From Actinomycetota bacterium (lineage in GTDB: Bacteria > Actinomycetota > Aquicultoria > Aquicultorales > Aquicultoraceae), in NCBI GenBank assembly GCA_014859275.1, contig JACUUO010000005.1, positions 1 to 46,316 of the forward strand: a DNA stretch of 46,316 bases, written 5' to 3'. Position numbers and translations under genes: made by a program. Shown piece after piece: positions 17,843 through 26,243 of the stretch (within the stretch, counting starts at the first letter, position 1; each line of letters starts with the position of its first letter). The notes under the pieces were generated by a model, which was given only the letters and a program-made list of their open reading frames with translations, searched no databases and was not told the DNA's origin.

Positions 17843-18724
17843 ATGTCTTTTCGTCCTTTTTATTTCTTAAAGGAATCGCTGGTCAGCTTTAAAAAGAACT
17901 GGGTCATAAGTATGGCCGGTGTCACTACTGTGGCCCTATCGCTGCTTCTGGTGGGGTCTTTTATGCTTTTCGCGTTTGCCATGAACAGCCTAATTAAATC
18001 CACCGAGCAGAAGGTCGAGGTCGTTCTTTTCCTTGACCAGGGAGTCCCGGGCGAGTCGGTCGAAGCTTTACAGGCCGAGCTTATGTCTTGGGAAGAGATT
18101 AAAAATGTCCTCTACGTCTCAAAGGATCAGGCGCTCGAGCGTCTTAAGAAAGACTTTAAGGGTTCGGAGATAGTCGATAATATAACAGGAAACCCGCTTC
18201 CAGCATCGCTTGAGATCACCCTAAAAGATCCGCAAAAAGCCAATAATGTCGTTGATAGATTAAAGGATCGCCCCGAAATTGACGATATAATGCATGACAG
18301 AGAGATTGTTGAGAAGCTATTTGCGGTAACTAGGGTTGCCAGGTGGTTTATCGCAATCTTCGTGGGCCTTTTGGCATTTGCATCGTTGTTGTTAATTGCA
18401 AACGCTATTCGTCTTGCCATCTATGCGAGGCGCAAGGAAGTTACGATTATGCGCCTCGTTGGGGCATCGAGCTGGTTTATCAGATGGCCATTTTTGCTTG
18501 AGGGCATCTTACAGGGCTTCATAGGAGCCTTGATAGCGATTACGTTGCTCTACATAGCTAAGGTGACCCTTATTGATAAGATTAAGAATAGCATCCTGAT
18601 GTTTTTGCCAATCGGTCTAAGTCAACAGGAATTTTATCAGCTTGTGTTTGGATTGATTGTCGCCGGGGTCGTGATCGGTGCGGCTGGAAGTGTTGTTGCT
18701 CTAAGGCGTTTCTTAAGAGTCTAG
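17843..18724 (+). CDS. ftsX: Cell division protein FtsX
   Basis: The membrane partner of FtsE, 293 residues. One transmembrane segment near residues 22-48 is followed by an extracellular domain (EQKVEVVLFLDQG, then DPQKANNVVDRLKDRPEID), then three C-terminal segments (about 172-195, 220-245 and 262-285). The cytoplasmic loop ARRKEVTIMRLVGASSWFIR between segments is the family hallmark. AGGAGCCG at 17830-17837 is the ribosome binding site. Next comes the probable hydrolase regulated by FtsEX. Confidence 0.95.
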   Translation: MSFRPFYFLKESLVSFKKNWVISMAGVTTVALSLLLVGSFMLFAFAMNSLIKSTEQKVEVVLFLDQGVPGESVEALQAELMSWEEIKNVLYVSKDQALERLKKDFKGSEIVDNITGNPLPASLEITLKDPQKANNVVDRLKDRPEIDDIMHDREIVEKLFAVTRVARWFIAIFVGLLAFASLLLIANAIRLAIYARRKEVTIMRLVGASSWFIRWPFLLEGILQGFIGALIAITLLYIAKVTLIDKIKNSILMFLPIGLSQQEFYQLVFGLIVAGVVIGAAGSVVALRRFLRV

Positions 18725-18885
18725 AGCTAAACTGTTGGTACGGCTACTCAATTAACCTATTTAGGAAAGTTTTTGCCGTATATTTTTGCACAATTTAGCC
18801 TTGGTCCCCGAGCGCATGTCTTCTAACAGGCGTACTTACAAGTAAGGTATATCTGCTAGCCAGGTAACGCAATGGAAGGTATCTG

Positions 18886-18914
18886 TTGACTTGCTTTACT
18901 GCCAATGTTTAACT
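18886..18914 (+). promoter_or_regulatory. Candidate promoter for the EnvC-like gene
   Basis: TTGACT and TTAACT are spaced by 17 nt, ending 14 nt before the ATG. The -35 is near consensus; the -10 is weaker. Confidence 0.35.
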
Positions 18915-18928
18915 AGTTAAAGGTGGCC

Positions 18929-20182
18929 ATGGTTGTAATCACTGCATTGCGGCAAAAATTAACGGTAATAATTTTAGTACTTATCCTAAGTTCTCAAATT
19001 AATCCTGCCCTCTCTTCTGAAATATCCGATAACAGAAATAAACTAAAAAATATTAATTCCCAGCTTGATCAGACCCGCCAAAAAATAAAAGAGGTCAGAA
19101 CTCAGGAAGCCAACCTGGTAGCCGAGATAGAATCGGTAGACGGTAGGACCATCGTCGTTCAAAAAGAAATCGATTCTCTTGATAAAGAGCTGAAAAAGAT
19201 TAGCCTGCAGCGCGGTGTGACTGAGCAGCAGCTCGCGGCCCTTCAAATTGAACTCTGGAGAACACAGCAAGAGCTTAGTCGCACAGAAGCACAGCTGCTC
19301 GAGCAAGAGACCATTCTTAATGATCGGGTTGAGAATATCTACAAGCGCGGCAAATCCGGTTTTCTCGAGGTTATCCTCAATTCGAGCGATTTTGTGAACT
19401 TCCTTAACCGACTGCAACTTCTTGAGTATATCGTTAAGCAAGATATCGAAATCGTTGAGCGAATAGAGAGAGCAAAGGCGCTCGTTGAGGATAAGAAGCA
19501 TGATGTAGAGAAGAATAGATCAGCCGTTAACGGCGAGCGAATCAAGCTAATTAGCAAAGAGAAGCGTATCAAGGAATTGACGGAAACCCAGTTTGTCAAG
19601 AAGAAGACACTTCAGACGGAGATCAATAAAAAACAGGCACTTCTTGAACGAATTAAGAAAAACAGGGCTGCCTATGAGTTGGCTGAGGATCAACTTCTTA
19701 ATTCTTCTGGAAGTTTAGTATCGAGGATCAGGGAACTCGAGCAGCGAACAGGTGGACGTGGAGGCAAATCATCTACAATACCGGCTGATCTTCAGATTGG
19801 AGACGGGTTCGCCTGGCCGACAAATGGCGAGGTGACATCATCATTTGGGATGCGGAAGCACCCAATACTCGGCGGTACGCGCATGCATACCGGTATTGAT
19901 ATTGGTGCGCCTTATGGCCAATCGGTAATCTCAGTCCAGGATGGCACAGTTATCCAGGCTGGTTGGATAAGAGGCTACGGTCAGACGGTAATCATAAGCC
20001 ATGGAAATGGTGTAAGCTCGCTCTACGCACATCTCTCATCAATTCTCATATCGGTAGGGGAGAGCGTTTCTAAGGGTACAACGATCGCTCGGATCGGCTC
20101 AACAGGGCTTTCCACCGGCCCTCACCTTCACTTCGAAGTTAGGGTAAACGGTGAACCTCGGGATCCTATGGATTGGTACTAA
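18929..20182 (+). CDS. EnvC/PcsB-like coiled-coil M23 peptidase-domain protein
   Basis: About 417 residues: signal peptide (to roughly residue 30, ending PALSSE), a long coiled coil (about 32-260, with LDKELKKIS and [15 protein letters not shown]), and a C-terminal M23 (LytM) domain with [12 protein letters not shown] and GPHLHFEV holding the zinc ligands H, D and H. Because HxxxD and HxH are intact it may be an active endopeptidase and not only an activator. FtsX in many bacteria contacts the coiled coil of just such a protein; its position after ftsEX supports this. ATG 18929 or GTG 18923 may be used; AAAGG lies 5 nt before the former. Confidence 0.88.
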   Translation: MVVITALRQKLTVIILVLILSSQINPALSSEISDNRNKLKNINSQLDQTRQKIKEVRTQEANLVAEIESVDGRTIVVQKEIDSLDKELKKISLQRGVTEQQLAALQIELWRTQQELSRTEAQLLEQETILNDRVENIYKRGKSGFLEVILNSSDFVNFLNRLQLLEYIVKQDIEIVERIERAKALVEDKKHDVEKNRSAVNGERIKLISKEKRIKELTETQFVKKKTLQTEINKKQALLERIKKNRAAYELAEDQLLNSSGSLVSRIRELEQRTGGRGGKSSTIPADLQIGDGFAWPTNGEVTSSFGMRKHPILGGTRMHTGIDIGAPYGQSVISVQDGTVIQAGWIRGYGQTVIISHGNGVSSLYAHLSSILISVGESVSKGTTIARIGSTGLSTGPHLHFEVRVNGEPRDPMDWY

Positions 20183-20227
20183 TTTCTAATATCTTATAGG
20201 TCAAATAATGTGTGATGGAGTCTAGGC

Positions 20228-20306
20228 TATTTCAGTTTACTCCCTTTATTCTAAATTCTTGCTCCTGGCTTCTGTTCTGTATTCTTGCGGATTCTGAATT
20301 CTGCCC
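20228..20306. repeat. Degenerate ATTCTGx heptad array upstream of ctpA
   Basis: ATTCTAA ATTCTTG CTCCTGG CTTCTGT, then after short breaks ATTCTTG and ATTCTGA ATTCTGC. No gene in 20183-20374. Units resemble those at 9255 and at 25510. Confidence 0.5.
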
Positions 20307-20374
20307 TTGAGTATGGAAGTGATCCTTGTTTTTGCTTATACTGAATCAAAAACTATAGATGATGGGGTGAAGTT

Positions 20375-21577
20375 TTGGATAGAAGGATTCTCATTGCCAC
20401 CAGTTCGATTCTCGCAGTTTTAGTACTTCTTTTAATCTTTGTCGGGGGAATGTTCCTCGGTAGGGAGTTGGAGGTGCTCAGGGCTGAGAAGTTCGCGCAA
20501 GAGCTGCCTTCGGTCCAAAAAGTTCAGGAAGTTCTGCAAATCATCGATCATGCATATGTTGATAATGTCTCCGATAAGAAACTTATCGATGGCGCTGTTA
20601 AGGGTATGCTTGAAGCCCTGGATGACCCCTATACTCATTACCTTGACGCCAAGCATTTCGATATGTTTAAAGAGCACACCACCGGGCATTTTGTTGGGGT
20701 AGGCATAATCATAAGCGAATCTAAAAATAAGGAATTAATTGTTGTATCCCCAATAAAAGGAACACCTGCAGACGAGGCTGGAATAAAAGAAAATGATGTT
20801 ATTACTAAGATTGATGACAAGCCGACTAAGGGCATGAATAGCGATCAAGCCGTAAGGCTGATCAGGGGCAAGCGTGGCACAAAAGTAACCCTTACCATGC
20901 GGCGTGAGAACGTGAAGGAGCCGCTGGTATTTAGTTTAATTAGGGACAAGATTACCATACCAAACGTGGACTCAAAGGTACTTGAGAGCAATATAGGGTA
21001 TCTTCACCTGCATGAATTTAATGGGCGAACTGGCAAAGACCTGAGAGAGCATTATAATAAACTAAAATCTAATGGTGTAAAAGGCGTGATTCTTGATCTG
21101 AGAAACAACCCCGGCGGAATCCTGGAAGAAGCTGTCGGTGTGGCGAGCATGTGGATACCGTCCGGCCCAATAGTTAAGATTAAATCAAGGACTGGAGAGA
21201 TTAAGTCAGAGAATGCAGTCGGGGGCGCGGATAAGGATATGCCCCTCGTCGTGCTCGTGAATAAGCATAGTGCAAGTGCCTCCGAGATCGTCTCCGGGGC
21301 CCTTCAGGATTACGGGCGTGCGATAATAGTTGGTGAAACTACCTTTGGAAAGGCCTCTGTCCAGACGGTGGTAGACCTCCCCGATGGTTCGGGAATATTG
21401 CTGACGACCGATAAGTATCTCACGCCGAAGGGCAGGATGATTCATAAAACGGGTGTTAAGCCAGATATCAAGGTTGAGGTTGATAGTAAAGCTAAAGATG
21501 ATGTACAGCAGAAAAAAGCGATCGAAGTTCTTCAAGAGTTGATCTCGGGTAAGAGGAAGCTGAAGGCAGCTGCGTAA
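20375..21577 (+). CDS. C-terminal processing peptidase (S41, CtpA-like)
   Basis: A 400-residue serine protease at the cell envelope: N-terminal membrane anchor (about 6-28), a PDZ domain (VGVGIIISESKNKELIVVSP, then GIKENDVITKIDD) and the S41 core with RNNPGGILEEAV, the catalytic Ser in NKHSASASEIVSGAL and the Lys in TTFGKASVQTV. Such enzymes trim or remove membrane and wall-associated proteins, often in step with wall hydrolases. TTG 20375 has GGGGTGA 4 nt upstream. It lies after the EnvC-like gene, an order seen in other Gram-positives. Confidence 0.92.
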   Translation: MDRRILIATSSILAVLVLLLIFVGGMFLGRELEVLRAEKFAQELPSVQKVQEVLQIIDHAYVDNVSDKKLIDGAVKGMLEALDDPYTHYLDAKHFDMFKEHTTGHFVGVGIIISESKNKELIVVSPIKGTPADEAGIKENDVITKIDDKPTKGMNSDQAVRLIRGKRGTKVTLTMRRENVKEPLVFSLIRDKITIPNVDSKVLESNIGYLHLHEFNGRTGKDLREHYNKLKSNGVKGVILDLRNNPGGILEEAVGVASMWIPSGPIVKIKSRTGEIKSENAVGGADKDMPLVVLVNKHSASASEIVSGALQDYGRAIIVGETTFGKASVQTVVDLPDGSGILLTTDKYLTPKGRMIHKTGVKPDIKVEVDSKAKDDVQQKKAIEVLQELISGKRKLKAAA

Positions 21578-21655
21578 ATCTTCTGGTCCGACTGATGTTA
21601 AGTAGAAAAATTGGAATCCGGATCCAGATTTTAATACCAGCGCTATAGCTGATGG

Positions 21656-22096
21656 TTAGAACCGGTCGTCATCGTCGCTCTCATCGAAAAGTTCGGCTGG
21701 TGTCTCTTCACCATAGCGACCGGTGGCGAAAATCTCCCGATTAATCCTGTTTACTCTTCTATCATCCTCCTCTATGGGCGTAAGTTGTAGGATTTTTGAA
21801 TCCTCGACCAGCTCTATTGTGGTTGAGTTATTATTGTGCGGGAAAAAACGCAAGTAATTAAAACTAAGGATATTTAGAAACAGGCAGCCGTTAACAACAA
21901 GGGTCGAGGTTTCCGGGCTTGAAAATACCTTAACCACGATTCCCTCACCCTGGTTGATCACATTGCCATCGACAAGATATGTGTATTTTACACTCTCGAG
22001 TGTTTCGAGAGCGCGCAGCATATCTTTTTTGTTAATAAGGGTACCTTCATTAACGATACAGGGAGCAGGTGCTTCATGACGAAAATTGTGCATAGC
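21656..22096 (-). CDS. Hypothetical protein, unknown family
   Basis: A 146-residue soluble protein, divergent from rnr. It starts MHNFRHEAPAPCIVNEGTLI, has a beta-rich middle (KYTYLVDGNVINQGEGIVVK, then SPETSTLVVNGCLFLNI) and an acidic tail ending FDESDDDDRF. ATG 22096 is preferred to ATG 22120 because GGAGG is then 10 nt upstream. I do not recognise the family. It is the only minus-strand gene in the 9-34 kb block and shares a short A+T-rich divergent promoter region with rnr. Confidence 0.65.
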   Translation of the reverse strand, partial: AMHNFRHEAPAPCIVNEGTLINKKDMLRALETLESVKYTYLVDGNVINQGEGIVVKVFSSPETSTLVVNGCLFLNILSFNYLRFFPHNNNSTTIELVEDSKILQLTPIEEDDRRVNRINREIFATGRYGEETPAELFDESDDDDRF

Positions 22097-22203
22097 CTTA
22101 GGACCTCCGGGGTATTGCAAATTATTTGATAATATTATAACAGATGCGTGAAGCCGTAAATACCATCAATGGAATTTAGTGATGATGCTTGGAGTGAATG
22201 AAG

Positions 22204-24303
22204 ATGCAATTAACTAAACGGATTGTTAAGTTAATGAGTAAAAAAGATTACGTACCTCAGGGGGTGGAGGGGCTAGCTATTGCTCTTGGTTTACCCGGCG
22301 TAGATAAGCTTGAAATAAAGAGAGCGTTGGATGTGCTTGAGGCTGAGGGCAAGGTATTACAGACCAAAAAGGGCAAGTATGCACTCCCGGCGCAGCTCGA
22401 TATGGTTGTCGGTGAACTGCTGGCGAACAAAGCCGGTTATGGTTTTGCACGGACAGCTATAGGCGATATTTTTATCCCCGGAAGTAGGATTAACGGCGCA
22501 ATGCATGGAGATAAGGTTGCCATACGGGTCAGTCGCAGGAGGACGCGGCAGGGCCCGCGAAGTGAAGGTGAGGTTGTGAGGATAATCGAGAGGGCCCATG
22601 AAACCGTGATCGGTCGTTACGAGAGGCACGGGAAGATAAGTATCGTCGTCCCCGCAGATAAACGCATCTTTTACCACATATTTGTTCACCGCAACGATGC
22701 CATGGGGGCAAAGGATGGCGATATGGTAGTAGCGAAGATATTTGAGTATCCCGATAGAGAGCGTGCAGCCAGGGGTCAGATAGTTGAGATCATAGGCGAT
22801 GAAACTTCCCCGACAATCGAGATCGATGTAATTGTAAGGGAGCATAATTTAAGTACGGAATTCTCATCTAGAGCTGTCGCCGAGGCCGAAGCCGTCCCAG
22901 ATCAAATTGCCGAGGCCGAAATCGATGGTCGCAAGGATTATAGAGGTACGTTCACGGTGACGATCGATGGTCTCGATGCCAAGGATTTCGATGATGCCGT
23001 AAGTATCGAGCGTGAGGAGAACGGTCACTTCCATCTCGGGGTTCACATTGCCGACGTCTCCCATTATGTCCCCATCGGCGGTGTCCTTGATGAGGATGCA
23101 TATAATAGGGGAACGAGCGTGTACCTTGCTGATAGGGTCCTCCCGATGCTTCCGCGTAAGCTCTCAAATAATATCTGCAGCCTAAACCCTCAGGTTGATA
23201 GGCTAAGCCTTTCCGTTGAGATGGTCATAGATGATAGGGGAGAGATTATCGACTTTGGAATCCACCGGGGCGTCATAAATAGCAATTTTCGGCTGACCTA
23301 CGAGCAGGTAGACGAGGCCTTTAATACAGGAATATACCCCGACCCTGATGTGCGCGATCTGTTGGTAAATATGCGCGATCTAAGCGATATACTAGAAAAA
23401 AAGCGCCTTAAGAGAGGAAGCTTGAATTTTGAGACCATAGAGCCAAAGGTTATTCTCGATGAGAAGCTTAAACCCATCGACGTCATAATACGCGAGCGCA
23501 CCACTGCCACAAAGATTATTGAGGAGGCCATGATCGTAACAAACGAGACGATCGCGAACTTTATGTATTGGCAGGATGTGCCAATGATCTATCGCGTCCA
23601 CGATAAGCCGAGCGAGGAGAGTTTGATTCAGATTGAAGAGCTGATCGAGAACCTTCGCTACCCGGTAAGGAAGCTAAAGGGAGCACACCCCAGGGTAATC
23701 CAGCAGATTATATCCTATGCCCATGATCGCCCGGAGAAGTTGCTCATCAACAACCTGCTTTTACGGGCCATGAAGAGGGCCAAGTATGCCCCTTCAAGCA
23801 TGCTTCATTTCGGTCTGGCATCACAGCATTACACGCATTTCACATCACCAATTAGGCGCTATCCCGATCTAATCGTTCACAGGCTGGTCAAGGGAGCTCT
23901 CGACCAGAATCTCTCAGAGCCGGGTATAGTAAATATGGTTGATAACCTCACAGATATCTGTGAGCAAAGTTCTTATACCGAGCGCGAGGCAGATGATGCC
24001 GAGCGCGAATCCATCGATGTCAAGCTTTGCGAGCTCATGAAAGCTCATGTAGGTGAAGTTTTTAGCGGAACTATTACCGGCGTCTCGGGATACGGCTTCT
24101 TCGTCCAGCTCCCAAACACCGCAGAGGGGTTGGTGCACGTACGTGACCTGAGAGGCGATTATTATGAATATGATGAGGGCACGTTTACACTCCTTGGGAG
24201 ACGAACCGGACGGATGTTCCAGATAGGTCAACCAGTAAAGGTCCAGATAACGAATGTCATCATCGGCGAGCGAAGAATAGATTTCGTGCTAGCGGAGGAG
24301 TAG
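22204..24303 (+). CDS. rnr: Ribonuclease R
   Basis: A 3'-5' processive exoribonuclease that can unwind structured RNA and works with tmRNA-SmpB to destroy defective messages. Domains in order: N-terminal winged helix (LTKRIVKLMSKKDY), two cold-shock domains (VVGELLANKAGYGFARTA region), the RNB core with DGLDAKDFDDAVSIER (metal-binding aspartates) and TSPIRRYPDLIVHR, and a C-terminal S1 domain (GEVFSGTITGVSGYGFFVQL). It is 699 residues from ATG 22204, which has GGAG 9 nt upstream; ATG 22198 would be too close to it. smpB begins 24 nt downstream and ssrA follows, a conserved functional trio. Confidence 0.95.
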   Translation: MQLTKRIVKLMSKKDYVPQGVEGLAIALGLPGVDKLEIKRALDVLEAEGKVLQTKKGKYALPAQLDMVVGELLANKAGYGFARTAIGDIFIPGSRINGAMHGDKVAIRVSRRRTRQGPRSEGEVVRIIERAHETVIGRYERHGKISIVVPADKRIFYHIFVHRNDAMGAKDGDMVVAKIFEYPDRERAARGQIVEIIGDETSPTIEIDVIVREHNLSTEFSSRAVAEAEAVPDQIAEAEIDGRKDYRGTFTVTIDGLDAKDFDDAVSIEREENGHFHLGVHIADVSHYVPIGGVLDEDAYNRGTSVYLADRVLPMLPRKLSNNICSLNPQVDRLSLSVEMVIDDRGEIIDFGIHRGVINSNFRLTYEQVDEAFNTGIYPDPDVRDLLVNMRDLSDILEKKRLKRGSLNFETIEPKVILDEKLKPIDVIIRERTTATKIIEEAMIVTNETIANFMYWQDVPMIYRVHDKPSEESLIQIEELIENLRYPVRKLKGAHPRVIQQIISYAHDRPEKLLINNLLLRAMKRAKYAPSSMLHFGLASQHYTHFTSPIRRYPDLIVHRLVKGALDQNLSEPGIVNMVDNLTDICEQSSYTEREADDAERESIDVKLCELMKAHVGEVFSGTITGVSGYGFFVQLPNTAEGLVHVRDLRGDYYEYDEGTFTLLGRRTGRMFQIGQPVKVQITNVIIGERRIDFVLAEE

Positions 24304-24312
24304 ATAAAAAAA

Positions 24313-24321
24313 TGGTATAAT
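24313..24321 (+). promoter_or_regulatory. Extended -10 promoter giving a leaderless smpB transcript
   Basis: TGGTATAAT is a perfect extended -10 element. Only 6 nt separate it from the smpB ATG, so transcription would start at or next to the A of ATG. No ribosome binding site lies in those 6 nt, in line with leaderless translation. GGAGGAG at 24294-24300 is too far (27 nt) to serve. Readthrough from rnr is also possible. Confidence 0.55.
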
Positions 24322-24327
24322 TACCGT

Positions 24328-24798
24328 ATGGGAATCGAAAAAGTTGTAACGGTAAACAGAAAAGCATATCACGATTTTTATATAGACGAGACTTATGAGG
24401 CGGGGATTGAGCTAAAGGGCGCTGAGGTAAAATCCATCCGTGCGGGTAGAATTAATTTGAAGGATAGCTACGCCCGGGTAGAAGATGGTGAGCTATGGGT
24501 CTTTAATATGCACATAAGCCCATACAGCCACGCGGACAGATATACTCAGCCCGAGCCGGACAGGCCGCGCAAATTGCTCCTTCATAAGAGGGAGATAATG
24601 CGGCTCCTTGGTAAGACGAAAGAGAAAGGGTACACTCTGGTTCCCCTTAAGGTGTACTTCAATGGTCGCGGCAAGGTGAAGGTTGAGATTGGGCTTGCCA
24701 GGGGTAAGCAGCTCTTCGATAAGCGGAAGGTTATAGCGGAGCGTGCCGCAAAGCGTGAGGTGGAGCGGGCCCTTCGTGAGCGCCAGAAGGGCGAATAG
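24328..24798 (+). CDS. smpB: SsrA-binding protein SmpB
   Basis: SmpB binds the tRNA-like end of tmRNA and brings it to stalled ribosomes. The 156-residue product has the standard core: RKAYHDFYIDETYEAGIELK, GAEVKSIRAGRINLKDSYA, HISPYSHADRYTQPEPDRPR, KLLLHKREI and LARGKQLFDKRKVIAERAA, with the basic C-terminal tail (KREVERALRERQKGE) that enters the mRNA channel. ssrA lies 104 nt downstream on the same strand. Confidence 0.96.
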   Translation: MGIEKVVTVNRKAYHDFYIDETYEAGIELKGAEVKSIRAGRINLKDSYARVEDGELWVFNMHISPYSHADRYTQPEPDRPRKLLLHKREIMRLLGKTKEKGYTLVPLKVYFNGRGKVKVEIGLARGKQLFDKRKVIAERAAKREVERALRERQKGE

Positions 24799-24820
24799 GA
24801 GCGCATACCAGGCTAAGCAT

Positions 24821-24860
24821 AAATCCGGAGGCTCATTTACAAAGGGCGCCGGATTTTCTA
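24821..24860 (+). terminator. Probable smpB terminator
   Basis: AAATCCGG (24821-24828) pairs with CCGGATTT (24849-24856) and is followed by TTCTATA; 20-nt loop and weak T-tract. Confidence 0.4.
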
Positions 24861-24888
24861 TACTAATAGTTCCGAACGATGTGAACCT

Positions 24889-24894
24889 TAAAAT
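24889..24894 (+). promoter_or_regulatory. -10 box of ssrA
   Basis: TAAAAT lies 8 nt before the first G of tmRNA (24903). No clear -35. Confidence 0.35.
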
Positions 24895-25231
24895 TTAAAT
24901 ATGGGGGCGACAGGTTTCGACTGAGGTCTGTTTCGGCAGGAGAAGCGGGTCGAGTTCAGGTAACTCGTTAAACTATCTGGAAAAAATAAACGCAGAAGAA
25001 AACTACGCACTAGCCGCTTAATTGCGGCTACGCCAAACTAGAGATCGCCCACATCTCTAGCACGGCGTCATCTTAGTGGGCTGACCTCACCCGGACGCCC
25101 ATAAGGGTAGAGGAAAAACTAATGGGCTAGCGAGCGGTCTATCCAGCCTGTGTGGATGCCAATCGCGAATCTTTAACACAGGATACGCTCGTAGATGCTC
25201 CTGTGGAGATGCCTGAGGACGTGGGTTCGAT

Positions 25232-25666
25232 TCAGAAGAGTCGCCAGTAGCGGTAACGTTACTTGGAAAACAAGGCTTACATCGGTGAAACCTATGTTCG
25301 GAAGAATATGGTAACGCCGAGGGGTGGATCAGAGACAAGAAACAAGAAACAAGAAACAAGAAACAAGAAACAAGAAACAAGAAACAAGATATGAAGGTCT
25401 AGATTGTAAGCAAATTGTCATTGTGAGGTAAGGCCCGATAGGGCTGTAAGTTCTTAAGGCGAAGGAACTCAAAGAAGCAATCTTGTTTCTGAAAGGTGCG
25501 GAGCACCGGTCTGATTTCTGGTATCTGAATTGCCCTGTAGAGACTTATGTGGGAGTCTTACCGATATGGTAAATCTACGGCTCTTACTATACGCCTTGCA
25601 ACCGCTAAGCACTTGCAAAGCGGTTGAAGACATAGTCCAGTCCTTATGGAAACGTAAGGGTAGCTG
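25232..25666 (+). ncRNA. Group I self-splicing intron in the tmRNA T-loop
   Basis: The 435-nt insert ends in G and follows a U, as group I introns do. P1: exon CGAT pairs with GTCG at 25240-25243, placing a U-G pair at the splice site. P4: TCGGTG with CGCCGA. P5/P6: CCTATGTTC with GAATATGG around GGAA. P8: CAACCGCT (25599-25606) with AGCGGTTG (25619-25626), directly followed by AAGACATAGTCC (25627-25638), the S element whose AGTC pairs with GACT at 25542-25545 (P7). P9: CCTTATG with CGTAAGG around a GAAA tetraloop (25642-25659). Between P6 and P7 lies a peripheral region with seven copies of AGAAACA. No protein is encoded inside. Core elements are complete, so splicing is expected. Confidence 0.9.
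25331..25389 (+). repeat. AGAAACA heptamer microsatellite inside the intron
   Basis: AGAGACA, then seven perfect AGAAACA units (25338-25386). The last unit with following bases (AGAAACAAGAT, 25380-25390) is exactly complementary to ATCTTGTTTCT at 25480-25490, so the array can close a peripheral stem. A second, diverged heptad run TCTGATT TCTGGTA TCTGAAT lies at 25510-25530. Confidence 0.85.
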
Positions 25667-25683
25667 TCCCACCGCCTCCACAC

Positions 25684-25717
25684 AAATAAAGGCCACCGAT
25701 GCAGGTGGCCTTTATTT
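25684..25717 (+). terminator. Terminator of ssrA
   Basis: AAATAAAGGCCACC (25684-25697) pairs over 14 bp with its complement (25704-25717) around GATGCA, with TTTATTTTTA at the 3' side. Confidence 0.85.
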
Positions 25718-25745
25718 TTAGATACTAAGTGTTATCAGGGATTTC

Positions 25746-26216
25746 GTGGAAGGGCACGGACGCATTCCGATCCAAGTGGACTTTTCTTCAAAGAAGGGCT
25801 GGTTAAATCCAAGTACGGTTGTGGATCATTTTGGCTCATGGAATAATGCTATCATAGCAGCAGGCTTTGCGCCTAATTCTGCATCGATAGGGTATGTTTG
25901 CTATGCTAAAGATGGTCATCTCTGTAGATCATATAGCGAGTTAATAATAGATGATTGGCTAACAGATAATGGGATAGAGCATGAAAAAGAAGTCAATTAT
26001 CCAGGCAGTAAATTAATCGCTGATTGGAGGATAGGTAGAGAATTTGTTGAATACCTTGGCATTGATATGGAGCGGGATAATAAGATTAGCCAGAATTATA
26101 TTAAAACGCTTGAGCGAAAGCGGCGGATATGCGCAGAGCATGGCTTAATTCTCACAGAATTAACGTTGGCTAAGCCTGATACCCTTAGAAGGAAGATTTT
26201 AGACCGTTTAGGCTAA
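25746..26216 (+). CDS. Homing-endonuclease-like protein (HNH-repeat plus PD-(D/E)XK-type domain)
   Basis: The frame is open from 25722; GTG 25746 is the first plausible start. N-terminal part: GHGRIPIQVDFSSKKGWLNP and STVVDHFGSWNNAIIAAGF, the homing-endonuclease-associated repeat, a DNA-binding unit found in intron and intein nucleases. C-terminal part: DGHLCRSYSELIIDDWLTDN, then the acidic pair ADWRIG...FVEYLG and a Lys/Arg-rich helix (NYIKTLERKRR), matching a Vsr/EDxHD or PD-(D/E)XK-like nuclease fold. The repeat begins almost at the start codon, so an N-terminal portion may be lost. It starts 28 nt after the ssrA terminator and has no obvious ribosome binding site. Next to an intron-bearing tmRNA gene it is the natural candidate for the intron's homing enzyme, but this is inference. 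Confidence 0.7.
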   Translation: MEGHGRIPIQVDFSSKKGWLNPSTVVDHFGSWNNAIIAAGFAPNSASIGYVCYAKDGHLCRSYSELIIDDWLTDNGIEHEKEVNYPGSKLIADWRIGREFVEYLGIDMERDNKISQNYIKTLERKRRICAEHGLILTELTLAKPDTLRRKILDRLG

Positions 26217-26243
26217 TATAAGGTTATAAACCCATTTTATAGA

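Larger units (their letters stand above)
24903..25680 (+). ncRNA. ssrA: tmRNA gene, interrupted by a group I intron
   Basis: The 5' end GGGGGCGACAGGTTTCGACT is the conserved tmRNA start, and its first seven bases pair with CGCCTCC at 25673-25679 (one G-T). The tag reading frame at 24991-25020 encodes AEENYALAA then TAA; with the resident alanine the tag is AAEENYALAA, ending in the LAA degron read by ClpX, whose gene is also here. The T-arm is split: GTGGGTTCGAT ends at 25231 and TCCCAC starts at 25667. Joining them restores a perfect T-stem GTGGG/CCCAC around TTCGATT. Mature RNA would be about 343 nt before CCA addition (not encoded: the discriminator A is followed by CAC). The gene rescues stalled ribosomes together with SmpB; RNase R and ClpXP act downstream. 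Confidence 0.95.

Noticed and set aside
25331-25389. CRISPR array
   Set aside because: Units are 7 nt and contiguous with no spacers.
24903-25680. Genomic island integrated at the ssrA 3' end
   Set aside because: The tmRNA break is in the T-loop with intron core elements, and no integrase or duplicated ssrA 3' end is present in the window.
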